The notes beneath the pieces were generated by a model. It searched no databases and had not been told where the DNA came from. It saw nothing but the letters and a program-made list of their open reading frames with translations. The position numbers were made by a program, and so were the translations under genes. A DNA stretch of 64,000 nucleotides from Methanothermobacter tenebrarum (GTDB lineage: Archaea > Methanobacteriota > Methanobacteria > Methanobacteriales > DSM-23052), in the NCBI RefSeq assembly GCF_003264935.1, contig NZ_QLOE01000006.1, positions 1 through 64,000 on the forward strand, in the 5' to 3' direction. Below are positions 18,827 to 29,727 of the stretch, piece by piece (position 1 is the stretch's first letter; each line of letters opens with the position of its first letter).

Positions 18827-19713
18827 ATTAACACCCCCAAGATTATGATGGGTAATATGAACAATGATATAGTAACATATGATAATTTTAATGCATCAGA
18901 AATTGCTGATGTTTTTGGTTCATTGTTTTCATCCCCTATTATGTATACACCGGGCTTTTCTAATCTGATATTGAGAGCTCCAGCGGCGGCGGCCATTGGA
19001 TAACCAGAGTTGGGGCTGGGAGTTAATTTACTGTCACGTAACATGGTTTTCAGGCTTTTTTTCCAATCCATTCTTAGTATGAAAGCCGCGGCTACTATGA
19101 GGAGTCCTGTTATCCGCGCTGGTATATAATTTAGGATGTCATCTGTCTTCGCAGGGAACCATCCAATAGAGCGATTTTGCTCGTCTTTGTAGCCTACCAT
19201 AGCATCTAATGTATTAATAACCCGGTATCCCATTGCCCCTGGGAGCCCTAGTATCATGAAGAATATTATGGGGGAAATTATGGAATCTGTTATATTTTCT
19301 GTTAAACTTTCTATTACAGCAGATGTAAGCTGTTCCTTGTTAAGTTTAGACGTGTCTCTGCTTACCAAATTCGAAATATGCAAACGGGCTCTTCCAATAT
19401 CCTTCTCAAGTTCACTTTTTGCTTTTTTTATCGATTTAAAGAAGAATCTGATGGAAAATGTTATAGAAAACAAAAAGGATGATAACAAGATCTTTAATAG
19501 CCAAGGTAAAAGGTTGATGAATAAAATTGGAATAATAAATGGCAGAAGGACTATGGAAGTTAGTATTATTCCTGAGATTTTCTTTTTTCCAAACTTGTAC
19601 TTCAATTTTTCAGTTATGCTACCTATCCATACTACTGGATGGAAATAAACTGGTGGTTCACCTAGTAAAATATCTATTAAAACTCCGATCATGAATATTT
19701 CCATATTGTTCAA
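18823..19713 (-). CDS. cbiB: Adenosylcobinamide-phosphate synthase CbiB/CobD
   Basis: A 296-residue membrane enzyme that attaches the aminopropanol arm to adenosylcobyric acid. Motifs are DILLGEPPVYFHPVVWIG near 14, SRDTSKLNKEQLTSAVIESLTENITDSIISPI near 117, PGAMGYRVINTLDAMVGYK near 153, FPAKTDDILNYIPARITG near 190 and PSPNSGYPMAAAAGAL near 233. Several membrane helices are visible. The listed start is a TTG with a distant GGGAGG; the ATG three codons later is also possible. It is coupled to cbiG through a CTGA overlap. Confidence 0.9.
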   Translation of the reverse strand: MNNMEIFMIGVLIDILLGEPPVYFHPVVWIGSITEKLKYKFGKKKISGIILTSIVLLPFIIPILFINLLPWLLKILLSSFLFSITFSIRFFFKSIKKAKSELEKDIGRARLHISNLVSRDTSKLNKEQLTSAVIESLTENITDSIISPIIFFMILGLPGAMGYRVINTLDAMVGYKDEQNRSIGWFPAKTDDILNYIPARITGLLIVAAAFILRMDWKKSLKTMLRDSKLTPSPNSGYPMAAAAGALNIRLEKPGVYIIGDENNEPKTSAISDALKLSYVTISLFILPIIILGVLI

Positions 19714-19807
19714 TATGATGAAATTTCCCTCCCTTTGAGAAAATTTTCCTTGCCTATCTAAATATATATACTATTGACAATAATTTAGGAAGGAGAAGGT
19801 GATAATT

Positions 19808-20278
19808 TTGGAGAGTAAAATAAAACGATGGCTCACTGAAGAAGGTCTTCTAGGGCAAATAGTAGACGATGAAAATGCCAATTTCCATTTCATTGTAAAT
19901 TACCCAGAAGACCATGTAATAGATGTCATACAACCAAAGGATAAAGAGGATCTAGTATTAGTTGCATGTGCCACGAGTGTAAGCCCAGAGCATTTATCAA
20001 AGATCCGGGAATTAAGCGAATCCAAGAGGGAAGAGTTTCTTTGGCAGGTCAGATTTTCCTTGAACAAGTTTCTCGTGGACTTCCAATTAGAACATCCAAG
20101 AAACATCCTAGAAAGTTATCTTGTAACTGATGAGATTTACAATGATGCATTAACTAAAGATAGGCTAATATCTACTATCAAAAAAGTATTTAAAGCCAAA
20201 TTACATGTCCTATGGCTCATACAGAAGAAATTCGGGGAAAAAAAGGATGAATTTCATGAAGACACAATGTATGTCTAG
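19808..20278 (+). CDS. DUF2299-like protein beside the replication origin
   Basis: A protein of about 156 residues with N-terminal ESKIKRWLTEEGLLGQIVDDENANFHFIVNYPEDHVIDVIQPKD, typical of the archaeal DUF2299 family, whose fold resembles type III secretion chaperones; function unknown. I choose TTG 19808, which has GGTGAT four bases ahead, over GTG 19799. The stop codon touches the first origin recognition box. A TATA-like run lies near 19762-19771. Its constant position by the origin could reflect synteny only. Confidence 0.65.
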   Translation: MESKIKRWLTEEGLLGQIVDDENANFHFIVNYPEDHVIDVIQPKDKEDLVLVACATSVSPEHLSKIRELSESKREEFLWQVRFSLNKFLVDFQLEHPRNILESYLVTDEIYNDALTKDRLISTIKKVFKAKLHVLWLIQKKFGEKKDEFHEDTMYV

Positions 20279-20401
20279 AGAGAGGGGTGCATTTCAAGTG
20301 TAAAAATTGAGAGAGCCCCCCATCATGAATGAGAGAGGGGTGCATTTCAAGTGTAAAAAATTTCTTGTGGGTAATTTACACTTGAAATCTATCTGACTGC
20401 A
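20278..20401. repeat. Left cluster of origin recognition boxes (3 copies)
   Basis: Three copies of the 13-mer TTACACTTGAAAT: minus strand at 20291-20303 and 20344-20356, plus strand at 20376-20388. The two minus copies belong to a perfect 29-bp direct repeat (20278-20306 and 20331-20359) that includes a pyrimidine-rich tail, read on the minus strand as GCACCCCTCTCTC. The third copy has a diverged tail (CTATCTGACTGC). The 13-mer matches the mini-ORB recognised by Cdc6-1 of Methanothermobacter. Confidence 0.85.
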
Positions 20402-21855
20402 ATGACATCCCCCCACAAATGAGGGATTACTTAGGTCTAGGTACATTATTTTATCTGAAAAATTCTTGAGATTCTCCCCAGCATTGCTCAACTATGAGCT
20501 GTATTCTTTGATTATTATTAATATTCTGAGAATACCACGAAAAAATTTAAAGGATTGCTTTATCTCCCCATTTTAATACTTGCTATCTTTTATTACTTGA
20601 AGAATTATTATAACTCCTATGCGAATTTCATTGGGTCATGCCGTCTATGTGGTTAGAGCTAATTAATAACCTTCACTTTTCGACTTGTAAAAAAATTGGC
20701 TTTCTTTTTTAACACTGAAAAATTATAGCCTGCAAAAACTGGAAAATAATATAAGCATGGGTTTTTGTGTTTTTCCATCGGAAATACATCTATTATCAGG
20801 TTTTTTCATATAATTTTTTTGATAGGCGATTACTATTATTTTTGGTTTTTTTATTGCTTTCTTCTTGGATTATTTTTTTCCCAAGATAACTTCAAGCATG
20901 CACGTATCTTAACCTTTTATTTCATTTTGTTGACTTTTTCCTATCTTTGTAAATCTCTTAGTGGATATTCATTCCTTAATTTTATTAAGTTTGATTTACT
21001 TTGGTGTAATGTTGTTCATAATCTCTCTTGGCATTTGATAGGTTCAATGTTGGTTTTTACTCCGATCACTTCCATTCCCCATTTCTTTTTGAGTTTGAAT
21101 TACCCTGTTCGAGGGTTTCTCCTTTTACTCCTTCAAAAAGTTGATGATGGGGACTAACCCTCAATTTTTTAATTATGTAAGAAGATACAGTGTAGGAACT
21201 ATTGGAATTTATAAGTTCCATGAGAGTTTAACTTTCATTTTTATCTCATTTGGGCTTGAGGAGGCCATCTTTAGAATTTCCAAGTCTTTATATACATAAC
21301 AGCGGGCGCATACCTCCAAATTATTTGATTCATTTCATATTGCAAATTACAAAGTCTATATAACTTATCTATCTTCTTTTTTTAACCTATATAATCTGAA
21401 ATTATTACAGAAATTAAATAGATAGGATTATCCTTTTTATTGTAAACTTCCATATAATGAGGAATTTAATATGGGCTAATAAAAATAGATATTTCACAAA
21501 TTGGAGGATAGGACCATTTATTTATACTTCAACGGATTTTTAGAACATATGGATGCTCTTGGCACATTAACAAATGGTAACTGTTATATTTCCTAAATCT
21601 AAATCGAATTTTTTGTTTTATCAATTTTGAAATGAATTTTGTGTGCAATTTTTAGATCTTGAGGATTTCTCATCGTGCAAATAATTTTATTCATGGAGCT
21701 TCTACATCATCCTTTACAAAATTTATTCTTCTTTTTTATTGACCTTTTTCTGAATAATATGATACAATTTTTTGTGATTTTGTTCACTGGCTAATTTCAG
21801 CGAGCTGGCATTCTTTATCCTAAGTGTTTTGAAGAATTACTATTTTTTATGGGTG
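20402..21855. other. AT-rich core of the replication origin (probable unwinding region)
   Basis: About 1.45 kb with long A/T tracts and no convincing gene. A 130-codon frame at 20765-21157 is dominated by Phe/Leu/Tyr from T-rich DNA and has no ribosome site, so I treat it as noise. The region lies between opposing ORB clusters and is the natural place for duplex opening. I found no further exact ORB copy inside it; weak partial matches occur near 20594 and 21626. Confidence 0.65.
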
Positions 21856-22008
21856 TTACACTTGAAATGTATCTCTCTCTGTTTTGGGCTGGGGGGGTAG
21901 TTATTTGTTACACTTGAAATGTATCCCTCCCTCTATCGTAATATTTTTATGGCATATTTTAATAAAAAGTTTTATGTAATATGTTTGATGAAAAGTTACA
22001 CTTGCAAT
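21856..22008 (+). repeat. Right cluster of origin recognition boxes (3 copies)
   Basis: Plus-strand copies of TTACACTTGAAAT at 21856-21868 and 21908-21920, each followed by a pyrimidine-rich tail (GTATCTCTCTCTG and GTATCCCTCCCTC), and a one-mismatch copy TTACACTTGCAAT at 21996-22008. They point away from the AT-rich core, as the two minus copies on the left do. They lie upstream of the cdc6 start, so Cdc6 bound here could also repress its own gene. Confidence 0.85.
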
Positions 22009-22116
22009 ATAACTGGAATTTCATGTGTTTTAAAATCAGGTGGGGGTACATTATCACATCATTTTGATTTTTACAAGTGGGACCAGAGCTCTAAAAATTT
22101 TATTAGAAGTGGTATC

Positions 22117-23262
22117 ATGAATGTGTTTGATGAATTGGAGGGTAAGAAGTCGGTTTTTAAAGATAGAAGGTTTTTGGATCATAGGTTTTTACCGGATAAG
22201 CTACCTCACCGTGAAGAACAAATAAGGGCTATAGCTAAGTATTGGGTAGAGGCACTTAAGGGTGTTACACCTCCAGATATTACGATCTATGGGAAGACAG
22301 GAACTGGTAAAACTGCAGTGGCTAAATTTGCCATGAAACAGCTCAATGAAGCATCTAAGAATTCTAATGTCAATGTGAGGACTGAATATATACGTTGCAC
22401 AGATTACACTACAGAGTATCAGGTTCTGGCGAGATTGTGTCAGCAGTTTGGAAAGGATGTTCCTTATCGTGGATGGACAAAGGCGGAAGTCATAAATACC
22501 TTTAGAAGCCTTTTTAAAAAGAATGTGTTTGGACAGGACCTCATACTCATAGTAGTGCTTGATGAAATAGATATTTTACTTAAAAATGATGGAGATGGTC
22601 TATTATATACTCTTACACGTACTGATAATGTCTCAATACTTTCAATTAGTAATTATGTAGATTTTAAAAAATTCATAAAACCGAGGGTAAGGAGCAGTTT
22701 AAGGGATCGTGAGATTGTTTTTCCCCCATATGCCGCTCCACAATTAGTTGATATACTTAATGAGCGTTCTAAATTATCATTCAATGATGGGGTGCTTGAG
22801 GACGATGTGATACCATTATGCGCTGCTTTAGCCGCTAGAGAAGAAGGTGATGCTCGTTATGCTCTTGATCTTTTAAGAACTGCTGGAGAAATAGCAGACG
22901 AACAAGGTTCTGATGTTGTTAAGGGAGAATTTGTAAGGGAAGCAAAGGAATATATTGAACATAACAAGGTCACTGATATTATCATGACACTTCCAAGTCA
23001 ACAACAAAGAGTATTAGAGGCAATACTTTATCTCACCAAACGAGGTGAAGAGATAACATCAGGCAGGCTTTATGAAGTTTATAAGAAAATATCACAAGGA
23101 GATTTCGTCTCCTATAGGCGAATATTTGATTTCGTTAACGAATTAGAATTACTAGGACTCATATCTACCAACACTGTTTCAAAGGGCAGGGGAAAGGGCA
23201 GAACCAATATTATAAAGTTGCAGTGCGATACATCAGTCCTTGAAAACGCCCTTTGGATGTGA
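22117..23262 (+). CDS. cdc6: Orc1/Cdc6 origin recognition protein
   Basis: A 381-residue initiator ATPase. The AAA+ part has Walker [16 protein letters not shown], Walker [13 protein letters not shown], sensor [12 protein letters not shown], and the arginine/lid region; the N-terminal [16 protein letters not shown] box is typical of Cdc6-1. A winged helix at the C-terminus (about 290-380, [15 protein letters not shown]... [19 protein letters not shown]) binds the ORB repeats found just upstream. The open frame extends back to 21919 through the ORBs, but ATG 22117 begins the conserved protein ([12 protein letters not shown]) and is the sensible start. It binds origin DNA and loads MCM. Confidence 0.95.
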   Translation: MNVFDELEGKKSVFKDRRFLDHRFLPDKLPHREEQIRAIAKYWVEALKGVTPPDITIYGKTGTGKTAVAKFAMKQLNEASKNSNVNVRTEYIRCTDYTTEYQVLARLCQQFGKDVPYRGWTKAEVINTFRSLFKKNVFGQDLILIVVLDEIDILLKNDGDGLLYTLTRTDNVSILSISNYVDFKKFIKPRVRSSLRDREIVFPPYAAPQLVDILNERSKLSFNDGVLEDDVIPLCAALAAREEGDARYALDLLRTAGEIADEQGSDVVKGEFVREAKEYIEHNKVTDIIMTLPSQQQRVLEAILYLTKRGEEITSGRLYEVYKKISQGDFVSYRRIFDFVNELELLGLISTNTVSKGRGKGRTNIIKLQCDTSVLENALWM

Positions 23263-23263
23263 C

Positions 23264-24178
23264 CTATTTTATAAGCGCTTTTAGGAGGGCCATTCTCACT
23301 GGCACGCCATAGAATGCTTGTTGGAAATATTTACACTGGGGCATAGTATCTACATCAACTGATATTTCATCTACGCGGGGGAGTGGATGCATTACTATAA
23401 CATCTTTACCATTTAGCATTTTACCATCTATTCGATATGCACCTTTGATTTTAGAATATTCTTCTGGATCTGGGAATCTCTCCTTTTGTATTCTTGTCAC
23501 ATAGAGTACATCCACATCATCTATAACCTCTGCAATCCTAGTGGTTTCATGGACAGATATACTTTGTTCTTTGAGATCATGGATAATGTCACGTGGCATT
23601 TTAAGTTCTTTTGGGGATACGAATATCATATCTACATTGAACATGGCAAGTGCATATGCGAGTGAGTGAACTGTCCTACCATATTTAAGGTCGCCGATTA
23701 AAGCTACTTTTAAGCCTTCTATGCCATTAAATATCCTTTTCATTGTATAAAGGTCGAGGAGTGTCTGTGTAGGGTGTTGGCCTGCTCCATCCCCGGCATT
23801 TATGACTGGTATATCTATGATGTCTGAAATGTAGCGGGCTGCTCCTTCTGCGTTATGTCTTATTACGATTGCATCAGCATAGCATGCTACCACTCTTGCA
23901 GCGTCTGCTAGTGTTTCACCTTTGGCGGCTGAACTTTCAGCGGCTTCTGAGAAGCCTATCACACTACCTCCTAATCTTTTCATGGCTGCTTCGAATGATA
24001 GTCTTGTCCTGGTTGAGGGTTCATAGAACATCATGCCTAGTATTTTACTTGACAAGATCTTTGAGGTCTTTTGGGAGCGGGCGATGGGCTCCATTTTTTC
24101 TGCTTCTTTTAATATGAATTCGATGTCTTCTTTTGTGAAATCTTTTATTGATATGACATTTTCTAATTGGAAGCCCAT
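23264..24178 (-). CDS. pyrB: Aspartate carbamoyltransferase catalytic chain
   Basis: A 304-residue catalytic subunit that forms carbamoyl-aspartate in pyrimidine synthesis. The carbamoyl-phosphate site [21 protein letters not shown] lies near 52, [17 protein letters not shown] near 79, [16 protein letters not shown] near 130 and HPLPRVDEI near 265, all in family order and length. GGTGATCAA precedes the ATG. The regulatory chain pyrI is not in the window. The 3' end is one base from the convergent cdc6 stop. Confidence 0.95.
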   Translation of the reverse strand: MGFQLENVISIKDFTKEDIEFILKEAEKMEPIARSQKTSKILSSKILGMMFYEPSTRTRLSFEAAMKRLGGSVIGFSEAAESSAAKGETLADAARVVACYADAIVIRHNAEGAARYISDIIDIPVINAGDGAGQHPTQTLLDLYTMKRIFNGIEGLKVALIGDLKYGRTVHSLAYALAMFNVDMIFVSPKELKMPRDIIHDLKEQSISVHETTRIAEVIDDVDVLYVTRIQKERFPDPEEYSKIKGAYRIDGKMLNGKDVIVMHPLPRVDEISVDVDTMPQCKYFQQAFYGVPVRMALLKALIK

Positions 24179-24186
24179 TTGATCAC

Positions 24187-24918
24187 CTATATTTTTCGGG
24201 TGAATGTTAAGTAACCTGTGTGTCCGATCATCCGTGTGCGGGGTCTTGTACCTTTCCTTTTTATTTCAATTTCTCTTGTAATAACTTCAACAGTTTTTAT
24301 CTCTTTAAATCCGCACTTTTTAGCCTTTTCGTGGATGATTTTAACAGGTTCTATGTATGGATTGTAGAATACGATCCATCCTCCATTTTTTAGGGCGTTC
24401 TTAGCGTCTTCTATGATTTTCCAGGATCCTGGGAGGTCGAGGAATATGAGATCTAAATTTTTCTCTTCTATGCCTTTTTTTATATCTTTATTTTTAAGGA
24501 TTATATTTTTCATCCCAGAATTTTTGATATTCTTTTTTGCTAATGTTGCGAAGTCTTCTCTTATCTCATAAGTGTAGACTTTGCCTGTGTCACCCACTAT
24601 ATTTGCAAGGGTTAGTGCAACACTCCCGGAACCCGTACCTGCATCTAATACTCTTTGACCGCTTCCAAGGCCCGTATATGAAATAACTATTCCGATGTCC
24701 TTGGGGAGGATAATTGATGATTTTCTTTCCATTAGTTCTATGAAATCATTGATATTGGCTTCTATTACCTTGAATTTCTTCCCGAGGTGCGTTTTCAGTT
24801 CTTCTCCTGGGGTGCTCCCTTCTATTTTTTCTTTTTTTATTATTCCAAGGTCGGTTTGGAAGTCTTCACCCGTTGGAGGCATGTATTTTTTGCCTCTTTC
24901 ATCTATTAAAATTTTCAA
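24187..24918 (-). CDS. trmI: tRNA (adenine-N1)-methyltransferase TrmI
   Basis: A 243-residue SAM enzyme that makes m1A at positions 57/58 of tRNA in archaea. A beta N-domain (residues 1-65, [17 protein letters not shown]) precedes the Rossmann core with [29 protein letters not shown] near 77 and the DLPGSWK motif near 175. The C-terminal stretch [19 protein letters not shown] is also typical. The start is TTG with GGGTGATG just ahead, and the hef stop lies within that ribosome site, so the two genes are coupled. Confidence 0.88.
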   Translation of the reverse strand: MKILIDERGKKYMPPTGEDFQTDLGIIKKEKIEGSTPGEELKTHLGKKFKVIEANINDFIELMERKSSIILPKDIGIVISYTGLGSGQRVLDAGTGSGSVALTLANIVGDTGKVYTYEIREDFATLAKKNIKNSGMKNIILKNKDIKKGIEEKNLDLIFLDLPGSWKIIEDAKNALKNGGWIVFYNPYIEPVKIIHEKAKKCGFKEIKTVEVITREIEIKRKGTRPRTRMIGHTGYLTFTRKI

Positions 24919-24922
24919 TTCA

Positions 24923-27127
24923 TCACCCTTCGAATTTAGAGTCTAAGACTTTGCGAATTTCTCGTGCTATTTTTTCACCTATACCCTCTACTTTTTTCAA
25001 TTCTTTTTCAGAGGCATTTACTAAGTTTTTTATTGTCTTGAAGTGTTTAAGGAGTTTTCTCGCGTTCACGGAGCCTATGTATGGTAGTGATTCTACAATG
25101 AATAGTTGTCTTTCTTTTAGGGTTAATGGTTTTTTTTCGGTTCTTATTTGTATCTCTACTTTTTCTTTTGATTGTTCACGGATTGCTATCCTTTTTATCA
25201 TGGCCGCTGTATCTTCCGGTGATCTTGTTGGGATTATGGGTATTCCAAAGTCCACTGCAATGGATGCTATGGCTCCTCTTATGGCATTTGGGTTGATGAA
25301 GGCTGAGTAGAGGTCTTCCCCTTCTAGTATCATGATGGGTTTTTTAAATTCTTTTACAAGTTCTCTTGCTTGCTTGTAGAGTCTTTTGTCAATGAGTGAA
25401 TTTATGAAATCGTTTGTTGTTTTTCTTTCTATGGCAACTTCGTCGCTGACTTGGTAATCTGCAACTGCCATTGGTTTTATGATTACTTCGACGTCCATTT
25501 TAGTTAATTCTCTTAAAACTCGTGAATTAACCTCTCTGGAATCGGCATAGACAATATATTTACCCTCCGAGGCCTTTTGAGGTTCTAAACTTCCTGATTT
25601 TATTTCTATTTCCATTTTTTTCGCTTTTTGGAGGTGTTTTTTCATTTTATTTTCTTTGTGGATACTTGACCAGTAGTATGCTTCGTCTCGGGTTTTTTCT
25701 GTTATCATGACCATCATGCGGCCCATTTTTTTCCTCCCGGTACGGCCACGTCTTTGTATCATTCTTATCTCTGATGGTACGGGTTCGTATAGGATTACGA
25801 GGTCTACGGCTGGTATGTCCATTCCTTCTTCCGCGACACTAGTTGAAATGAGAATGTCATATTTTCCTATGCGGAATGCTTTTATGATTTCCTTTTGTTC
25901 TTTTTGTGTTAGGCCTTTGGTACCGGTTCTGGTGCCTTGTCCGTAAAATTTAGCTGCGTTTATTTTTTCTTCTTGGCATTTTTTGTATATTTGTTCGACT
26001 GTGTCTCTGAATTGTGTGAATACAATGATCCTTTTTATGTCTTCTTTTTTAAGCTCCTTTTTTAATATTTTAATTAGTTTATCAAGTTTTGGGTGTTCTA
26101 TTCCTCTTTTGTATGCTCTTCTTGTTTCTATCATTGCACGTGAAAAATTTGGATCTGTTATGAGGCTTTTAGCCGCTTTTGTACTCTTTTTTTGTAATCT
26201 TAGGAAGTATTGGTGTAATGTGCTTATGCCCTGTGTTTCTAGGAGTTCTATGGCATGTTCTATGTTTATGGCCGCGGCTAGTAATGATATTCCGATGTAG
26301 TATTTTTTTGGCGGGTTTGTTGTTTTTGCGATCGTGTTTTGGATTTTTCCCCTTGCTTTGAGTAGATCTTTTTTTGTTATGTTTATTGTTGGTATTATGT
26401 GGAGGTGTTTTAGCATTTTTAGTCGGTGTTTGCGGGCTTTTTCCAAGTGTTTTTTTATATTTTTCAGGGTACTTCCCATTTTAACTTTTATCCATTCTAT
26501 TTCTATGGGATTGAAATAGGGTGATACATCAGGATCATCTTCTGTTTTTATTATAATTTCTTTTATGAAGAGGTTTTTGCATACGCTTTCTATTTTTTCT
26601 TTTTCGAAACCGGGGGATGCTGTCAGTCCTAGTATGAGGGGGTTTTGGGCTTCTTGTTGGTAGCGTGATGCCAGATATACATAAGAGTATGAGCCTATTG
26701 CATGGTGGCATTCATCAAAAACTAGGAGTGAAACATCTTTGAGGTTATATCTTCCATTTATTATGTCGGATTCAACTGTTTGGGGTGTTGCACATATTAT
26801 TTGGGATTCTTTCCAACGTTTAACACGTTCTGTGGGGTTGATGGCTCCTGTGATGGATGTGCATGGTACTGTTAAGAATTCTTGGAAGCTATCTTCATGT
26901 TGTATTGTGAGGGGTTTGCTTGGTGCGAGAATTAGGATTTTTGATTTTTTATATTTTTGTAATCTTTCAGCAGCTACTAGCACGGCTATAACGGTCTTAC
27001 CCAAGGCTGTTGGAGCTACTATCATAGAATTGCCCTTTTTGAGTACGTCTGCTGCGATTTTTTGTTGATATAGTCTGGCTTCGATTTTCTCTGGTTTTAT
27101 GAGGGGATGTTCAATATATTTTGCCAT
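24923..27127 (-). CDS. hef: Hef helicase-nuclease (FANCM/XPF family)
   Basis: A 734-residue protein for stalled-fork repair. The SF2 helicase (residues 1-500) has [13 protein letters not shown] (Walker A), [12 protein letters not shown] (DECH), LGLTASPG and motif [11 protein letters not shown]. The XPF-like nuclease (about 540-660) has [12 protein letters not shown] and the catalytic [10 protein letters not shown] (ERKxxxD). Tandem helix-hairpin-helices end the protein ([25 protein letters not shown]). Full-length and intact. A TATA box (TTATATAAA, 27158-27150) sits 27 bases ahead of the ATG with no ribosome site, so the message is probably leaderless. Confidence 0.95.
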   Translation of the reverse strand: MAKYIEHPLIKPEKIEARLYQQKIAADVLKKGNSMIVAPTALGKTVIAVLVAAERLQKYKKSKILILAPSKPLTIQHEDSFQEFLTVPCTSITGAINPTERVKRWKESQIICATPQTVESDIINGRYNLKDVSLLVFDECHHAIGSYSYVYLASRYQQEAQNPLILGLTASPGFEKEKIESVCKNLFIKEIIIKTEDDPDVSPYFNPIEIEWIKVKMGSTLKNIKKHLEKARKHRLKMLKHLHIIPTINITKKDLLKARGKIQNTIAKTTNPPKKYYIGISLLAAAINIEHAIELLETQGISTLHQYFLRLQKKSTKAAKSLITDPNFSRAMIETRRAYKRGIEHPKLDKLIKILKKELKKEDIKRIIVFTQFRDTVEQIYKKCQEEKINAAKFYGQGTRTGTKGLTQKEQKEIIKAFRIGKYDILISTSVAEEGMDIPAVDLVILYEPVPSEIRMIQRRGRTGRKKMGRMMVMITEKTRDEAYYWSSIHKENKMKKHLQKAKKMEIEIKSGSLEPQKASEGKYIVYADSREVNSRVLRELTKMDVEVIIKPMAVADYQVSDEVAIERKTTNDFINSLIDKRLYKQARELVKEFKKPIMILEGEDLYSAFINPNAIRGAIASIAVDFGIPIIPTRSPEDTAAMIKRIAIREQSKEKVEIQIRTEKKPLTLKERQLFIVESLPYIGSVNARKLLKHFKTIKNLVNASEKELKKVEGIGEKIAREIRKVLDSKFEG

Positions 27128-27149
27128 GAATTTTTCTATGATGTATACG

Positions 27150-27158
27150 TTTATATAA
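27150..27158 (-). promoter_or_regulatory. TATA box for leaderless hef mRNA
   Basis: TTATATAAA on the minus strand is centred 27 bases upstream of the hef ATG, with no ribosome site between. hef therefore appears to have its own promoter although it follows aconitase X on the same strand. Confidence 0.55.
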
Positions 27159-27180
27159 TGGTTTCAAACTTCACACTTAA

Positions 27181-27199
27181 AACTTATAAATTATAAGTT
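27181..27199. repeat. Palindrome between aconitase X and hef
   Basis: A perfect 9-1-9 inverted repeat, AACTTATAA-A-TTATAAGTT, overlapping the aconitase X stop codon. The 12-mer TTATAAGTTATA at its right edge also occurs in the palindrome before parA (54468-54479). It could be an operator or a weak hairpin; in DNA this AT-rich, chance is also possible. Confidence 0.3.
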
Positions 27200-28370
27200 A
27201 TAATTCTATTAGGGTTTTCCAATCATCAAAAACAACATCCACCCCACACATGCTAGGAATATAATTAGCAGCCTTAGCTGAATCAACACCAACCACTTCA
27301 AAGCCAAGATCCTCTATAGGAGACACAACCATACAAGTATCAGAGACCATAACCCCACCAGACTCCTCTATAATATCACTATACCCCATCCGATCCGCAG
27401 CCGCCTTAAGAGCATGAGAAGTGCAAACCCAAAAATCACATGAAAGACTCTGACGGCGCAAATAACGGGCCAACAACCTAATTTCATTTAATGAACAATG
27501 AGGGCAACCGACACATATTAAATCCGGTTTATCATTAGTGGTGGAAAGCTCATCCACAGAATCCTTAAGGGATGCGCTGTCAACAGATATCTTATCCTCA
27601 AATTCACACGCAATCGCGGAGGTTAAACCCTCTACATAATATAATGCAATAGCACCAGAAGATGCGAGTGCAGCGCCCAATGATTTAAATTCATCACTTG
27701 AAGGCCGCCCATGAAACTGGAAACTAGGGACACCATCCTCCACAACTTTCCCAACATGGTATCCAAGAACACCATACTCGTAACCCTCTATGGGCTCTTC
27801 AACTTTCACAAGAATATTAGCAGTTCTATTTTCATCCAAGTGATAACCATAGGCAGGTGTTCTTCCACAAATAGCGGCTGCAAGGGCGCTAGGACCCCCC
27901 TCCCTATTGGTTCTCGCCCCCAGAATAGAATTTGCATATATGACGGCCGAGGATTCTGACCAGGCGATATGGGAGCCTCTTGTTGGAATGTTCCCAATAA
28001 GGTATGGGGTGCAAGTGCAAGTGTTCATCACATCCATTCTAGTATAGGCATCTATAATCCTATATTGTCTATCTGCAAATTCTCTTGGAAATCCTAACTC
28101 TTGCCACTTCTCTAGGTCTATACCCGCAGGGTTCAAGCTGCTTTGGACCTTCACCCTAGCAGAGGGATCCCTTGAAAATTCTTCTAAATATTCTAATCCA
28201 GCATCTCCAATGGTCTTATAAGAAACGCCCGAGATCTGGGCTGAAGATATCTCTACCATCTTCTCAGCCCCGTAAATGTCACCAAGGGCTACTAAAATTT
28301 TCATACTTTTCTCGATAGCCTCGCCATATTCTCCATCATACATTTCCTCTTCATGGGCTGTGAGATACAT
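27198..28370 (-). CDS. Aconitase X, probable phosphomevalonate dehydratase large subunit
   Basis: A 390-residue AcnX-type dehydratase. Cluster and active-site cysteines are in [15 protein letters not shown] near 125 and [17 protein letters not shown] near 285, with [12 protein letters not shown] near 340 and [12 protein letters not shown] near 215. In archaea AcnX and a small swivelling subunit turn phosphomevalonate into anhydromevalonate phosphate, which the UbiD enzyme at 5744-7009 would decarboxylate. The small subunit is not in this window. The start is ATG 28370 (AAGGAGAGTTGAG ahead), two bases after the RecJ-like stop; the upstream ATG at 28397 lies inside that gene and lacks a site. 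Confidence 0.85.
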   Translation of the reverse strand: MYLTAHEEEMYDGEYGEAIEKSMKILVALGDIYGAEKMVEISSAQISGVSYKTIGDAGLEYLEEFSRDPSARVKVQSSLNPAGIDLEKWQELGFPREFADRQYRIIDAYTRMDVMNTCTCTPYLIGNIPTRGSHIAWSESSAVIYANSILGARTNREGGPSALAAAICGRTPAYGYHLDENRTANILVKVEEPIEGYEYGVLGYHVGKVVEDGVPSFQFHGRPSSDEFKSLGAALASSGAIALYYVEGLTSAIACEFEDKISVDSASLKDSVDELSTTNDKPDLICVGCPHCSLNEIRLLARYLRRQSLSCDFWVCTSHALKAAADRMGYSDIIEESGGVMVSDTCMVVSPIEDLGFEVVGVDSAKAANYIPSMCGVDVVFDDWKTLIEL

Positions 28371-28371
28371 C

Positions 28372-29727
28372 TCAACTCTCCTTTTTCTGACTTCCAATTA
28401 TATTATCCACAAGGCGCAGGAAATTTTCAAGCTCTCTATAAGGAATCATGGCCCCAGCCGCTATATCATGACCTCCACCCGTACCCCCAAAGTTTGAGGA
28501 GGCATCCCTAAGGGCCTTTCCAAGGTCAACGCCCCTTTCAATGATCTTGGGAGTGGCCCGTGCAGAAACTTTTACTTGATTATCCATCCTTGAAAGGGCG
28601 AGTATGGGCAGGCTTGGATCTGATAATCCTAGTGAGAATGATATGCCAGCTATGGTTCCCATCACGCCTTTGAGGGCTTTTTCTTCCGTGTAAATGTATT
28701 GTATATGTTCCATTTTCTTTGGTTTTTCCCTTTTGATCCATTCAAGACCCTTTATGATACCTTCACGATACTTTCTTTGAAGGTTTAAAGCTTTTTCTAG
28801 AGATTTTTCTTCTTCACCAAGGCATATTCCTATGGCTAGACCATACTCTTTATTTTTGCCACAAGCGTCTAGAAGTTTTGCGAAATCTGAAAGATATCTT
28901 ATGGTCAATGGAAGTCTTTTATCTGTGAAAACTTCTCCAAATATTTCCGGGTTTATTTTAATTAATTCGCTTTTTAGGGTGTCTTTTTCTTCGGCTCCAA
29001 GATCTTGAAATCTTATGGCATATGATACTCCTATTTTTTCGAGGAATTCCTTGGAACCTTCTATGTTTGCGGTTATGCCTGGAAGTGTGGGGTTGAATGT
29101 ATATGCGAGGGCTTTGTATAATGGTTCGTCATATCTTGATGCTATCCTAAGATCTTCATGTGTTTGTACTGAACCGTTTTTGATCCCTTCTTCCATTATG
29201 AAACGGTTCATGCCTATAAATTCATTAAAGTATTGCATGTCGCCAAAGGCGCCTACGAGAGCGAATGATGCGAGTGATTTTTCTAAGCCCCTTATTATCA
29301 GATACGCGGCTCCTGAGGCGCTGAGTTCCCGACTTCCATCAAACCCGAACAAATGGGGGTTGACATGGATTATATTAGTGTCTGTAGTCGAGTCTATGGG
29401 TTGGTGGTGGTCTGCTATTATAACATTTCCATGAAGGTGTGAGAGGGCAGGTAAATTGGCGCTGCCCATGTCGCAAAAAAAGAAAACTTGATATTTTTCA
29501 TTTGATAGTTTTTTTATGAAATTATCAGTTAACCTGGAGACGATGGAAATATGGAATTGGCCATTTCTGGTGGAAATGGCTTTACCTATCATACCAGCTG
29601 CTGAAAGGCCGTCTGCATCATTATGTGATATGACGCGTATTATGTCCCCTTTATCTAAGTGTTCTTTAAGTATTTTGCAAGCTTCATCGCCTCTATTTAA
29701 CAATGAGCGCTGCCTTTTCTGGGTCAT
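28372..29727 (-). CDS. Archaeal RecJ-like DHH-family nuclease
   Basis: A 451-residue DHH phosphoesterase. Metal motifs are [14 protein letters not shown] near 33, FFFCDMG near 82, the DHH box IIADHHQP near 106, and the DHHA1 motif [14 protein letters not shown] near 420. Archaeal RecJ-like proteins (GAN type) associate with GINS/MCM or act as single-strand exonucleases. The start overlaps the S15 gene end by 35 bases; alternative inner starts are possible. Position in a chain with S15, XTP pyrophosphatase and Kae1-Bud32 is a recurrent archaeal arrangement. Confidence 0.8.
   Translation of the reverse strand: MTQKRQRSLLNRGDEACKILKEHLDKGDIIRVISHNDADGLSAAGMIGKAISTRNGQFHISIVSRLTDNFIKKLSNEKYQVFFFCDMGSANLPALSHLHGNVIIADHHQPIDSTTDTNIIHVNPHLFGFDGSRELSASGAAYLIIRGLEKSLASFALVGAFGDMQYFNEFIGMNRFIMEEGIKNGSVQTHEDLRIASRYDEPLYKALAYTFNPTLPGITANIEGSKEFLEKIGVSYAIRFQDLGAEEKDTLKSELIKINPEIFGEVFTDKRLPLTIRYLSDFAKLLDACGKNKEYGLAIGICLGEEEKSLEKALNLQRKYREGIIKGLEWIKREKPKKMEHIQYIYTEEKALKGVMGTIAGISFSLGLSDPSLPILALSRMDNQVKVSARATPKIIERGVDLGKALRDASSNFGGTGGGHDIAAGAMIPYRELENFLRLVDNIIGSQKKES

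Noticed and set aside
20765-21157. 130-codon plus-strand frame in the origin core
   Set aside because: Phe/Tyr/Leu-rich composition is what T-rich DNA yields by chance; no ribosome site or promoter fit, no recognisable family, and it lies between ORB clusters.
20278-22008. CRISPR array or integron repeats
   Set aside because: Repeats occur in both orientations with irregular spacing and match origin recognition boxes; no cas genes present.
21919-22116. N-terminal extension of cdc6 from ATG 21919
   Set aside because: It begins inside an ORB repeat, translates two recognition boxes, and adds 66 residues absent from the conserved protein; ATG 22117 is the better start.
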